From positions 1 through 64,000 of the forward strand of contig CAAFUF010000038.1 of assembly GCA_900766135.1 (NCBI GenBank): a DNA stretch of 64,000 nt, given 5' to 3'. Positions 44,565-53,504 of this stretch are shown in pieces. Within the stretch, counting starts at the first letter, position 1. Each line of letters opens with the position of its first letter. A program made the translations under genes and the position numbers. The notes below the pieces were generated by a model. The model was not told the origin of the DNA, made no database searches, and was given only the letters and a program-made list of their open reading frames with translations. This stretch comes from Paenibacillaceae bacterium. GTDB taxonomy: Bacteria; Bacillota; Bacilli; Paenibacillales; Paenibacillaceae.

Positions 44565-44655
44565 GAAGATCGGCAAGCGACAAGCGGCAGGCGGTGAGCG
44601 GCCAGCGGCAGGGGAAGATCGGCAAGCGACAAGTGGCAGGCGGTGAGCGGCCAGC
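44565..44655. repeat. 49-bp tandem duplication, GC-rich
   Basis: A 49-bp unit starting GAAGATCGGCAAGCGA occurs at 44565-44613 and again, nearly identical, from 44614 to about 44655. The sequence around it is made of shorter variants of GGCAAGCGACA and GGCAGGCGG. No gene is supported here. Confidence 0.65.
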
Positions 44656-44781
44656 TCGTGAGCGGGAATAAGAGAGTTTTGTGGCCCTATTTTACATGAT
44701 TCCCGTCCAAAGCACCCTTTCGTTGCATTAAAGCTACCAGGAAACCCGTGGAGTTCCGATGTTTCCCAAGCGATTTTGAGG

Positions 44782-44968
44782 AATTGCTGCAGAAATGCAG
44801 TTTTTTTCTTCGGAATCGGCCAAACTATCGTAAATACCTGCAAAAGTGCAGTTTTTTGACATGAAAATCGCAATGATCCTCCATTTGATTTGAAATTCCT
44901 GCACTTTTGCATCTTTTTAGCCGTAATCTTAAAAATCGGCGGAAATTCCTGCACTTTTGCAGTTTTTC
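44782..44968. repeat. Family A palindromic repeat block (four units)
   Basis: Units lie at 44782-44806, 44831-44856, 44892-44919 and 44942-44968, each with the CTGCA...TGCAG core or a one-sided decay of it (TTGCATC in the third). They are spaced about 50-60 bp apart. The block lies in the divergent gap between the binding-protein gene and lrgA. The rest of 44375-45295 holds the tandem duplication, a family B unit and no recognisable gene. Confidence 0.7.
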
Positions 44969-45064
44969 GTGTCTGCTGCGCCAAGGGCGCTTCAAGATTC
45001 ATGATCATTGGATATGTCTTTATGCGCACAGAGTGCCTTGTTGGTTTAATGAAACGCTAGTAGT

Positions 45065-45130
45065 AAAAACGTCCGCTATTTCAAGCCAATCTCCATCTTG
45101 GGAGCGAATAAGGCCCTTTTTTACCTTTAA
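45065..45130 (+). repeat. Family B unit upstream of lrgA
   Basis: About 65 bp containing GCTATTTCAAGCCAA and GCGAATAAGGCCCTTTTTTA match, at roughly four out of five positions, the segment at 46561-46625 on the other side of lrgAB. Confidence 0.6.
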
Positions 45131-45295
45131 GGAGCTGGATGTAGCTCATCATGGGCCTACCACGCGTTATAATCGCAGCGCTTACATATTTGTTCGGTTT
45201 TTCGCCCTTGTAAAGTGCGCTCCGAAAGGGATAAGATTACTTTGAAATTTTTCGGCAGCAAGGAGGCTTAATGAAGGGGATCCTCTTCAACATCG

Positions 45296-45703
45296 ATGAA
45301 AGTCATCCATTTCTTCTTCCAGATTGCCCTGCTCACGGGTTTTTACGGTGCGGGGATGCTGCTTCAGACGCTGAGTCAGGCGCCGATTCCCGGGAGCATC
45401 TTCGGTCTCGTGCTCCTGTTCCTGGCTCTTAAACTGCGGATGGTTCCTGCGAAGTGGTTGGAACAAGGGGCCGGGTTTATGCAGAAGTTCATCCCTTTAT
45501 TCCTGGTACCGGCCACGGTTGGCGTGATGGACTATTTCCAAGTGTTCACTGCAGGCGGTCAATGGCTCATTGTGATCGTCGTGCTCAGCACGCTGCTCAC
45601 CATGGTTCTAGCGGGACTGACCACGCAATGGGTAGCCCAAAGGACCCCGAAACCGAAAGAGGAGGCGGCCCCATGCGTGAAATCTTTCACGAAGCAGGCA
45701 TAG
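45296..45703 (+). CDS. lrgA: LrgA/CidA holin-like membrane protein
   Basis: This 135-residue protein has four membrane helices, with PIPGSIFGLVLLFLALK and LFLVPATVGVMDY characteristic of the family. LrgA/CidA proteins affect murein hydrolase export and overflow metabolite transport. The ribosome binding site before this ATG is poor. A strong AAGGAGG 25-30 bp upstream instead serves an ATG at 45271 in another frame, so translation may be coupled to a short upstream ORF. It overlaps lrgB by 31 bp. Confidence 0.88.
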   Translation: MKVIHFFFQIALLTGFYGAGMLLQTLSQAPIPGSIFGLVLLFLALKLRMVPAKWLEQGAGFMQKFIPLFLVPATVGVMDYFQVFTAGGQWLIVIVVLSTLLTMVLAGLTTQWVAQRTPKPKEEAAPCVKSFTKQA

Positions 45704-46362
45704 TGCTGGGCGTTGTCCTTTTGTACCTCCTGATGAGCGGGCTGTACCGCAAGCTGAAGTGGGCCATTCTCGTTCCGGTTCTGACCTGTTCCGCGCTCGT
45801 GATCGGCTTGTTGCTAACGACAGGGAACTCCTACGGAGATTTCATGAGAGGCGGACGATGGCTGCAGTATGGTCTGGGCCCCGCCGTCGTTGCGCTCGCC
45901 TACCCGATGTACAAAGAACTCGACGCGTTGCTTAAAGAATGGAGAGCGGTCCTCGCCGGCACGATCGTCGGCATTGCGGCCGGGATGATCAGCGGCATCG
46001 GGTTTGCCTTATGGGTCGGGTATCCCCGTGAATTGATCATGTCCATCTTGCCCAAATCGATTACCACGCCGGTGGCGATGGAAATCTCCAGCAGCCTGGG
46101 AGGCAACGCATCCATTACCTCTGCGCTGGTGATGATCGCGGGGCTTACGGGGGTGATCCTAGGCCCTATCGTCTTCAAATGCTTTGGCATCACCAACGAC
46201 AACGGGCAGGGCATTGGCTTTGGGGCCGCTTCCCACGCGCTCGGAACGGGCAAAGCCGCGGAGTTTGGACCCACCGTCGTCTCGACCAGCACGGTGGCCC
46301 TGACCTTTAGCGCCGTGTTCGGCTCCGTGCTGGCGCCGTTGGTCGCTTGGCTTCTGTTGTGA
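45673..46362 (+). CDS. lrgB: LrgB/CidB membrane protein
   Basis: This 229-residue protein with several membrane helices is the normal partner of LrgA/CidA. Family stretches include LPKSITTPVAMEISSSLGG and GIGFGAASHALGTGKA. I chose the ATG at 45673, after GGAGG, which gives the typical length; the frame is open upstream. A perfect hairpin follows at 46424. Confidence 0.92.
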   Translation: MREIFHEAGIVLGVVLLYLLMSGLYRKLKWAILVPVLTCSALVIGLLLTTGNSYGDFMRGGRWLQYGLGPAVVALAYPMYKELDALLKEWRAVLAGTIVGIAAGMISGIGFALWVGYPRELIMSILPKSITTPVAMEISSSLGGNASITSALVMIAGLTGVILGPIVFKCFGITNDNGQGIGFGAASHALGTGKAAEFGPTVVSTSTVALTFSAVFGSVLAPLVAWLLL

Positions 46363-46423
46363 CAGGGGGGACAAGGGGATGAGCCTTGTGACTTGTAACC
46401 TCTTCCCTCTGGGGTTCTGCATG

Positions 46424-46452
46424 CAAATAAGGCCCTTTTCGGGCCTTATTTG
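46424..46452. terminator. Perfect hairpin after lrgB (family B unit)
   Basis: CAAATAAGGCCC (46424-46435) pairs with GGGCCTTATTTG (46441-46452) around TTTTC. It lacks a full U tract but is well placed to end the lrgAB transcript. It is also the first unit of a family B block. Confidence 0.55.
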
Positions 46453-46630
46453 TGCCGATTTGGCCCAATGCCCCGGAAATAAGGGACTTTTATGCCCTTA
46501 TCGATCCGGGCACCCTGCCTAAACCGCACCCTCCCGGCCCATTTATCCCAAATAAGGCCAAAAAAGTCTGCTATTTCGAGCCAAACTCCGAGTTTGCAGC
46601 GAATAAGGTCCTTTTTTACCCTTATTTCCG
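46424..46630. repeat. Family B repeat block downstream of lrgB
   Basis: Four AATAAGG-containing units lie at 46424-46452, about 46475-46503, about 46549-46585 and about 46599-46630. Most pair with a downstream CCTTAT to form hairpins. The last two together resemble 45065-45130. The block fills the gap between convergent lrgB and the sugar permease gene. Confidence 0.6.
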
Positions 46631-46698
46631 TAACGCGGCCACCGCAACACTACGCCCGAGAGGCAACCGCCTCCCGGGCATAGGGATTTCGACCGAAC

Positions 46699-47640
46699 TC
46701 ACCCCTTGATCGAGCCGATCATCACTCCTTTTTCGAAGTATTTTTGGATGAACGGATATATCACCAGAATCGGTAGCGTGGATACGATGATGACGCCGTA
46801 TTTGATCTGGTCGGCATACCTTTGCGCGTACCCGCCTGCGTCGCCGCCCGTACCCGCCCCGTTTGCAAATACCTGGTTGGACAGCAGGATGTCCCTAAGC
46901 ACGATTTGCAGCGGTTGAAGTTCATTGTCGCGAATGTAAATCAACGCGGTGAAGAAGTCGTTCCAATGCCCGACGAGGTAATACAAGCCGATCACGGACA
47001 CCAGCGCCTTCGAGAGCGGCAGCGCCACCTTGGCAAAAAAGGTGAAATGCGAGCACCCGTCCATCACCGCCGCCTCATGCAGCTCCTGCGGCAGCGAGGT
47101 TTCAAAGAACGTGCGCGCGATGATCAAGTAAAACACATTGACGCAAAACGGCACGATAAACACCCAGATGGTATTGGTGATATGCAGGTCTTTCATTAGC
47201 AAGTACGTTGGGATCAGGCCCCCGTTGAAGAACATCGTAACCACGAACAGGAACATGATCACCCGTCTCGCCTTGAATTCCTTGCGGGATAACACGTAGG
47301 CCGCCGGCAGCGTGAACAGAAGGTTGACCAGCGTGCCGAACAAGGTGTAAAACAACGTGTTCCGGTACCCCGTCCAAATCCGAGCATCCTGAAAAATCTC
47401 CTTATACCCAAACAAACTGACGTTTTTCGGATAGAATAGCACCTTGCCTGTCGAGACCAGGGTTGAATCGCTAAATGAGGCGATCACGATAAAATACAGC
47501 GGATAAGCAATCAGCAGAAAAATGACCGTACACACCAGCCCCAACACGATTTTAAATGCCAACTCCCCGCCGCCCGACCGCGCTCCGGCATTTCTCAACG
47601 CAGGCCCCTTGCCCCCGGTTTGCGTACCGATTTGGACCAT
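46699..47640 (-). CDS. Carbohydrate ABC transporter permease (YtcP/LplC-type)
   Basis: This 313-residue protein has six membrane helices. The EAA loop reads ELHEAAVMDGCSHF, and the C terminus KYFEKGVMIGSIKG is typical of YtcP/LplC permeases for complex saccharides. AAAGGAGAGG precedes the ATG. It is the last of three genes after the binding protein and LplB-type permease. Confidence 0.92.
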   Translation of the reverse strand: MVQIGTQTGGKGPALRNAGARSGGGELAFKIVLGLVCTVIFLLIAYPLYFIVIASFSDSTLVSTGKVLFYPKNVSLFGYKEIFQDARIWTGYRNTLFYTLFGTLVNLLFTLPAAYVLSRKEFKARRVIMFLFVVTMFFNGGLIPTYLLMKDLHITNTIWVFIVPFCVNVFYLIIARTFFETSLPQELHEAAVMDGCSHFTFFAKVALPLSKALVSVIGLYYLVGHWNDFFTALIYIRDNELQPLQIVLRDILLSNQVFANGAGTGGDAGGYAQRYADQIKYGVIIVSTLPILVIYPFIQKYFEKGVMIGSIKG

Positions 47641-47669
47641 GACGATCGTCCTCTCCTTTCCTTCCTTAT

Positions 47670-48581
47670 TTAGAACAGGCTGTTTTGGGAGGCCCGTTTC
47701 GAAATCGCGTTCATCGCGAACAGGAACACGAAGTTGATCAGCGTATTGAACAAGCCGATGGCCGAAGCCAGGCTGAACTGGTTGGACACGATCCCGATTT
47801 TGTACACGTACGTGGCGATGACCTCCGAGACCGGGAGATTCAGGGCGTTTTGCATCAGGAAGATTTTCTCAAACCCGGTGCTGAGAATGTTCCCCATGCT
47901 GAGAATGAACAGGATGATGATCGTTGGTACGAGCGCCGGCAGATCGACGAAACGAATCGTTTGCCACCGGGTGGCGCCGTCGATTTTGGCCGCGTCATAG
48001 AGCTGCGGATCAATCGTGGACAAGGCTGCCAGGTAAATGATGCTGTTCCAGCCGCAATGCTGCCAAATATCGGAGAGCACGTACACCGGGATGAACGCCT
48101 CGGCGGAGGCCAGCAGATTGATATGACCGAGTCCCAGCGATTTGAACATATAGCCTACCGCCCCGGTTTCGGGGGACAGCAGCACGTTCAGCATGCCGAC
48201 CAGCACGATTACCGAGATAAAATGCGGCAAATACACCGTCGTTTGCATGAGCTGCTTCATTTTTTTGCGCCGGATCTGGTTCAAAATGAGCGCCAATACG
48301 ATCGGAGCCGGGAAGCCAAGCACGATGCTCGCCAGACTGATCAGAAACGTGTTCCGCATCAGGTCGGTGAACAGATAGCTGTCGATAAACTGCTGAAAGT
48401 AGGCCAGTCCCCGCCATTCGCCCCCGGTCAACCCTTTGCTGAAGTCGTAGTCGCGGAAAGCAAGCTGGATTCCGTACATCGGGATATAGTTGAAGATCAG
48501 GATGACGGCGATCGCCGGAAGGATCATGATCCATAATTGATAATTGCGCGCGAGGGCCAGCAGCCCTTTACGAAACTGCAT
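47670..48581 (-). CDS. Carbohydrate ABC transporter permease (LplB-type)
   Basis: This 303-residue protein has six membrane helices. The N terminus NYQLWIMILPAIAVILIFNY and the EAA loop LYDAAKIDGATRW are typical of LplB-family permeases. GGGGGCGGAT precedes the ATG. No ATPase gene is nearby; this transporter class usually shares a multipurpose ATPase (MsmX-like) encoded elsewhere. Confidence 0.92.
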   Translation of the reverse strand: MQFRKGLLALARNYQLWIMILPAIAVILIFNYIPMYGIQLAFRDYDFSKGLTGGEWRGLAYFQQFIDSYLFTDLMRNTFLISLASIVLGFPAPIVLALILNQIRRKKMKQLMQTTVYLPHFISVIVLVGMLNVLLSPETGAVGYMFKSLGLGHINLLASAEAFIPVYVLSDIWQHCGWNSIIYLAALSTIDPQLYDAAKIDGATRWQTIRFVDLPALVPTIIILFILSMGNILSTGFEKIFLMQNALNLPVSEVIATYVYKIGIVSNQFSLASAIGLFNTLINFVFLFAMNAISKRASQNSLF

Positions 48582-48596
48582 GCAACATCCGCCCCC

Positions 48597-50234
48597 TTAC
48601 TTTTTGCTCTTATACTCCTCGTAGTATTTCTGCATGATCTCCAGGTTGTGCGTGATCCCGGCCTTCCGGGCTTCCTTCACGTACACGTCCCATTCCGCCT
48701 CGATGCCGCCTTTGGTGATCCACTTGGCGAAATTCGTGTTCGCGAGATTCATGATGTTGGTATTATTAAGGCTTAACGTGTTGTTGTCCATCGTGGAATA
48801 TTTAATAAACATCGCCGGGAAAATATCGTTCTCCTGGTCCACTTGCAGCGCTTCCTCAAGCGGTTCCGATTGGCCCAGCACCTCTTGCATATCTTTGCCA
48901 AGGGTCAGCTTCATCTCGTCCGAGATATAAAAAGCGCCGTTGTCCGCCATGGTCGACGTCCATTTCCACGTGCCCGGGTCCATCTTGGCATCGGCCGGCG
49001 GTAGCACGCTGTAGGTTCCGTCCCCGTTATCCTTAATATTCGGGCCGATCGAGCCGAACAGCGCCTGTATCCCGATCTTCGGATCGTACAGCTCGTTGAT
49101 GAAGCGCATGGCGGCCTCCTTGTTTTTCGTTTTGGCCGACATGACGATGTGGTTCACGCCGTAGTTGAGGTTGTAGTAGTCATACATCCAGGAGGGCTTG
49201 ACGGTGTCCGCGGCCGATACTTTCAGCGGGGCCATCGACGTGTATTGCGGCGCGAGTTGCTCGCCAAACCGGTCCGACGCGACCCAGCCCCAAGTAAAGC
49301 CGACTTTACCCGTATCCCCTTCGCCCCGGGCGGTCGATTGGTATTTCGTGTAATCGTGTGTGAACACTTCCGGGTTGATGAGCCCGGCCTTGTACAGTTT
49401 GCTCAGGAAGACAACCATCTGTTTGTACCGGTCGTCGATCAGGTAATTCTTCACCTGACCGTCCTCGACGAAATAGCCTTCCGCGTTCCCGTCGGACAAC
49501 GTCATGCCCGTGCTGCCAAGCAGTACGGCCGGGTTGAAGTAGCCGCCGATACCGCCCGGCCAATCCATCGGGATTTCGTCGTTCGGGTCGCCGTTGCCGT
49601 TCGCGTCCTGCTCCTTGAACGCCACGAGCACCTCGTACAGCTCATCCCAGTTCGTCGGCATCTGAAGCCCCAGGTGATCCAGCCACTTCTGGTTGATGTA
49701 TTGTCTGGTGGACGCGGCCGGCCAAAACCGCTGGTACTTCGGCAATCCGTAAATCTTGCCGTCCGGCTGGGTGACGATGAGCTTCGTCTCCGGCTTGGCC
49801 TCGAACATGGCCTGCACGTTCGGGGCCTGGTCCAGCATCGTCGACAGGTCTTGGAACAGCCCCTGGAACTGGGCGAAATCGGCGTCGGTAATCACGTTAG
49901 GTCCGATGAATAAATCCGGAACATCGCCGCTTGCCAGCATCGTTCCTTTCTTCTGTCCCCAGTCGGCGGTAATCTCCTGCCATTCGATGTCCACTCCGGC
50001 TTTGTCCTCGACCTCCTGCAGCCACTCCATTTCCGCCAGCGGTTTGGTCAGCGGATGCTTGGTCATGATGGCGGTCAGCTTCACCTTCTCCCCGGTGGTC
50101 GCGCTCCCGTTCCCGGGCGTGTTTTGCGCGCCCTCCGGCGCGTTCGGGGCGTTTCCTCCCCCGGAGCCGCACCCCGCCAACAGCAGGGTCATCCCGAGTA
50201 CGGTTGACATGAAAACGTTTACCTTTTTCCGCAT
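48597..50234 (-). CDS. Extracellular sugar-binding lipoprotein (LplA-type)
   Basis: This 545-residue lipoprotein has the lipobox LLAGC (cysteine about residue 22), a Gly/Asn-rich linker and a large type-I sugar-binding fold. I chose the ATG at 50234 after GGGGGGA; the frame is open further upstream. Proteins of this size and context bind oligosaccharides or uronic-acid-containing sugars. The exact sugar is unknown. Confidence 0.9.
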   Translation of the reverse strand: MRKKVNVFMSTVLGMTLLLAGCGSGGGNAPNAPEGAQNTPGNGSATTGEKVKLTAIMTKHPLTKPLAEMEWLQEVEDKAGVDIEWQEITADWGQKKGTMLASGDVPDLFIGPNVITDADFAQFQGLFQDLSTMLDQAPNVQAMFEAKPETKLIVTQPDGKIYGLPKYQRFWPAASTRQYINQKWLDHLGLQMPTNWDELYEVLVAFKEQDANGNGDPNDEIPMDWPGGIGGYFNPAVLLGSTGMTLSDGNAEGYFVEDGQVKNYLIDDRYKQMVVFLSKLYKAGLINPEVFTHDYTKYQSTARGEGDTGKVGFTWGWVASDRFGEQLAPQYTSMAPLKVSAADTVKPSWMYDYYNLNYGVNHIVMSAKTKNKEAAMRFINELYDPKIGIQALFGSIGPNIKDNGDGTYSVLPPADAKMDPGTWKWTSTMADNGAFYISDEMKLTLGKDMQEVLGQSEPLEEALQVDQENDIFPAMFIKYSTMDNNTLSLNNTNIMNLANTNFAKWITKGGIEAEWDVYVKEARKAGITHNLEIMQKYYEEYKSKK

Positions 50235-50587
50235 GCTCTTCCCCCCATAGTTTGGATTTGAGCGGCACTCGTACATGGAGGCGTTCGCGAGATCGGCTGA
50301 GGGCAGATTGCGAGTCGTAGATGACGGATTCGCCTGGGTTCGCGACCCCTTCGCGGTTCCATGTACGACGGCTGCCGCCGTCATGCCTTGCCTGGCCAAG
50401 GCAGGCACCTTAGACTTTAATGGGCGATGCCAAGCCGCGTAAACGGGCGGTTTTGGACCGGTTTTCATTTTTTGAGAGCGTTTTATTATCGGAGCCGTTG
50501 AAGAGTTGCCGTATCGGGCTTTCCGGAACGGTTTCAAATTTTGTGGATGTTCAAGAAACGCAACCCAGCGGCAGGCCGAAATCCAAT

Positions 50588-50770
50588 AGATGCAAATATG
50601 CAGTTATTTCGGCCGATGTTCTCCCAAACGTCTGAATAAATGCAAAAATGCAGGTGATTTATCCGACTCCGGTAAAAACGGGGGCAGCCCCGGGAATAAC
50701 TGCACTTTCGCAGCTATTCTGGTCAAGGAGGGAGGACCCCGGAGAAATAGCTGCAGTTTTGCAGGTATTC
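50588..50770. repeat. Family A palindromic repeat block (four units)
   Basis: Units lie at 50588-50609, 50634-50660, 50694-50719 and 50744-50770 with TGCA...TGCAG cores and TATTTC or GAATAA flanks. The gap 50235-50827 separates the araC-type gene from the binding-protein gene it probably controls. The remaining sequence shows no gene. Confidence 0.7.
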
Positions 50771-50827
50771 AGCAAGCAGGATTTTTTCGGATCGCCCGGA
50801 AAACTCCCCTTGAACTAGATGCAAAGC

Positions 50828-53137
50828 TCAGCCTCTGCGAGTCTGCCGATATTGGCCGGGGGTGGTGCCCACGATCTTTTTGAAGGCGCGGATAAAGCTG
50901 GAGGGATTGGTGAAGCCGCACCGGGCGGCGATCGTTTCCAAGGTCTCTTCACTTTCCCGCAATAACTTCGCGGCATGTTGAATTCGCAATCGGTCGAGCG
51001 TTTCCTTGAAGTTCTGGCCGATCGTTTTCTTGAAATGATGGCTTAAGTTAGACGCCGACATGCCAAAATGGTCGGCCATCGATTGCAGCGAGCAGTTCGG
51101 ATCCAAGCTCATCTCCTCCAACGCCGCGAGCAATTCTTCCCGCGAGGCCGGGCGGCCCGTAGACTGGGGTACCGCCTCGCGGATCATCTCGCACAGCTTG
51201 GCCCCGCTCTCCCGCAGGATGCCGGCCATTTGCTCCAACGTATAGCGAGGGCGGAACGCGGCGTCGGTCAGGCGCAGAAGGCTTTGGTCGTCCTGGCGGA
51301 AGCGCTGCAGCCCGCCAAAAATAGCGTTGGCCGTGTTCAGGTACATGCTGCGCAGCATATGCGGCGGCAGCCCGTCGCGGCCCAGGTACCCGGCGATCCG
51401 CTCGATGTGGGATTCCACCTGGGCGGCTTCATTTTTTAGGATGGACAGCTCCAGGGACTGCAGCAATTCGGCAAAATAGGACACCGTCCCGGACGGCGGC
51501 GCCTCGAGCTCACCGAAGCCGAGAATGGCACCCTCGCCGTGAAGCCTCAGTTGCTCCGCCGTCCGAAGCGCCTGTAGATAAGACACATGCACGGCTTGGG
51601 GGTTCCTGCCTTCTCCCGGGCGGCCGATGCCGATGATGACCCGGCCTCCTCCTCCGATGCCGTCGCTTTCGACCGCCTGCCGCTGAAGTTCCTCCTGCAG
51701 TCTCGCCAAATGTGCTTTAAGCGAAAATTTCTTGTCATGGGCGCAGACCAGTACGATTTCGTGATGATAGACACTTTTGAAAAAATATCCCTTCCCGCCT
51801 TCGGCAAACCGTTCTTCTTCGCTTCGGCAAGCGTCCCAAACCCGTTCCGCCGCTTCCGCCCCGGCATCGTAGGAGATCACGGCCACCGTAAGGAACGGCC
51901 CGTCCAGGCTGATCCCAAACTTCGCCGCCTCCTTCACGAAGGGCTCCCAAGCGAGGAAATGTCCGTTCACCAGTTCGAGCAGCAGGTTGTCCCGCATCAA
52001 GGGAAGCGTCCCCTTCACCTCCTCGTCCAGCCGGCTGTTGACAGCGGACAAGCCGCTAAGCGTATAACGGAGCGTCTCAAGCTCGTTCATCGGCTTCTGC
52101 TCCTGCGGCTCGAACAAGCCCGCCGCAAACGCCACCAGCCGTTTGATGGGGTGGTAATTGTTGCGGATCGAGATGTAAATCACTATCACTTCCAGTAGCA
52201 GAATGAGGCCGACAAGCAGCCCTGTCTTCCGTTGAATCGCATGCAAATCCTGCAGCGATTCCGTTAGCGGAAGCAAGCTGACGTATTTCCATCCGTTCTT
52301 GTCCGAGACCGCATAGGAGACAAGATAAGTTGCGCCGTTGATTTGGTGGATGCCGGAGACCGGATCGCCGCTGCTCTCCTGCCCCATTTGCTTCACCAAA
52401 CGCGGCAGGTCGTCCGAGCTCCGGTACAGCGATCCGTTCGAAGCCACCAGCGGTTGGCCCTGCCCGTCGAGGATAAAGAAGTCCCCGGGATACGTCTCGG
52501 ACACCGACCGCATCATGCGGAGGATCGTGTCCTCCCGGACCAGGATCATCACCACGCCGGGAGAATGGGACCCGCCGACCGGAAGCGGCTGCAGAAAGGT
52601 CAGCATCCGCACCCGGTTGTTGCCGGGAATGACGATCTCCTCCACCGGGCGCACGAGCGTTTTATCCAACCCGTTCAACGTCTCCTTCATATTCGCGGGA
52701 TGCCAGTTTTCGTAGTAAAACCCGATCCCGGGTGTCGCCATGTCCTCCAGGCTGTATGCGCTTCCAGTTTTGGAGAACAACATGCCGATATTCCTCACAT
52801 ACAGCAGTGTGTTGTAGATGAAGGCGTCGGTCGCATTGTATTTTTTCATCTCGCCCGCAATCAACAGCCGTTGGTAATCGCTCTCCTCCGCCTGGTACAG
52901 CCGGAGCTCCCGGTTCTGCACCAGCTCGAACGGCAGGTTGTACACATATCGCGTGAACGTATCCATGGACGTCATGAACTGCTCCGTGATATGGGCGTTC
53001 CAATCCATTTCCTTCGCCTTCACCGCTGCCGCCGACTGCGGATAATAATAGAACAAAATGATCAGCACCGGAAACAGCAGCACGAGCAAATAGGAAATCA
53101 ACAGCTTGGTCAGTAAATTGAGCTTGTGTCTCCCCAT
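50828..53137 (-). CDS. Membrane-bound AraC-family regulator with extracellular sensor
   Basis: This 769-residue protein has an N-terminal membrane helix (about 11-29), a Cache-like extracellular domain (about 30-295), a second helix (about 298-320), a linker region and a C-terminal AraC double helix-turn-helix (about 665-765, ending AARCGFTNPSSFIRAFKKIVG). Paenibacilli use such one-component sensors to activate the adjacent LplB/YtcP sugar importer, which lies directly downstream here. AAGGAAGGTG precedes the ATG. Confidence 0.9.
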   Translation of the reverse strand: MGRHKLNLLTKLLISYLLVLLFPVLIILFYYYPQSAAAVKAKEMDWNAHITEQFMTSMDTFTRYVYNLPFELVQNRELRLYQAEESDYQRLLIAGEMKKYNATDAFIYNTLLYVRNIGMLFSKTGSAYSLEDMATPGIGFYYENWHPANMKETLNGLDKTLVRPVEEIVIPGNNRVRMLTFLQPLPVGGSHSPGVVMILVREDTILRMMRSVSETYPGDFFILDGQGQPLVASNGSLYRSSDDLPRLVKQMGQESSGDPVSGIHQINGATYLVSYAVSDKNGWKYVSLLPLTESLQDLHAIQRKTGLLVGLILLLEVIVIYISIRNNYHPIKRLVAFAAGLFEPQEQKPMNELETLRYTLSGLSAVNSRLDEEVKGTLPLMRDNLLLELVNGHFLAWEPFVKEAAKFGISLDGPFLTVAVISYDAGAEAAERVWDACRSEEERFAEGGKGYFFKSVYHHEIVLVCAHDKKFSLKAHLARLQEELQRQAVESDGIGGGGRVIIGIGRPGEGRNPQAVHVSYLQALRTAEQLRLHGEGAILGFGELEAPPSGTVSYFAELLQSLELSILKNEAAQVESHIERIAGYLGRDGLPPHMLRSMYLNTANAIFGGLQRFRQDDQSLLRLTDAAFRPRYTLEQMAGILRESGAKLCEMIREAVPQSTGRPASREELLAALEEMSLDPNCSLQSMADHFGMSASNLSHHFKKTIGQNFKETLDRLRIQHAAKLLRESEETLETIAARCGFTNPSSFIRAFKKIVGTTPGQYRQTRRG

Positions 53138-53302
53138 GCCGGGTCACCTTCCTTTCCGTCCTTGTCCACATTAAAGTTACTTTAAGAATACGGGATCGGT
53201 GCCGAAATGAGAACGTCCTTTGTGCTCGTTTTGGGCTCTACAGTTCTACGTACAGGGATTGAGAGAGAACTAGAAGATAGATTTGCAGAGTCAAAAAAGG
53301 AG

Positions 53303-53355
53303 AAAAATAAGACCGGCACGAGGCAGTTCCGTGACAGAACCACAATGCCAGTCTT
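53303..53355 (-). terminator. Probable terminator downstream of the VanZ-like gene
   Basis: AAGACCGGCA (53309-53318) pairs with TGCCAGTCTT (53346-53355) with one mismatch, an inner hairpin sits between them, and the minus strand continues ATTTTTCTCC. The gap 53138-53504 otherwise holds only a short open stretch on the minus strand (about 53404-53480) that could be a gene remnant. Confidence 0.5.
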
Positions 53356-53504
53356 AAGTGGATTATGCTAGAACGCAGGTTCATCTCGACAGCTGTAATC
53401 ACTTTTTTGAATTGAAATGCTCCTTGTCAATGCGCAATTGCTGCTTATAAACATGCACAAACTTAGGTTGGCGGCAAACCCTCGTTCACTTTGGTGTGCC
53501 CGCT

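Noticed and set aside
53404..53480. Minus-strand open stretch that could be a transposase or other gene remnant
   Set aside because: It has only about 25 codons, no start signal and no recognisable motif.
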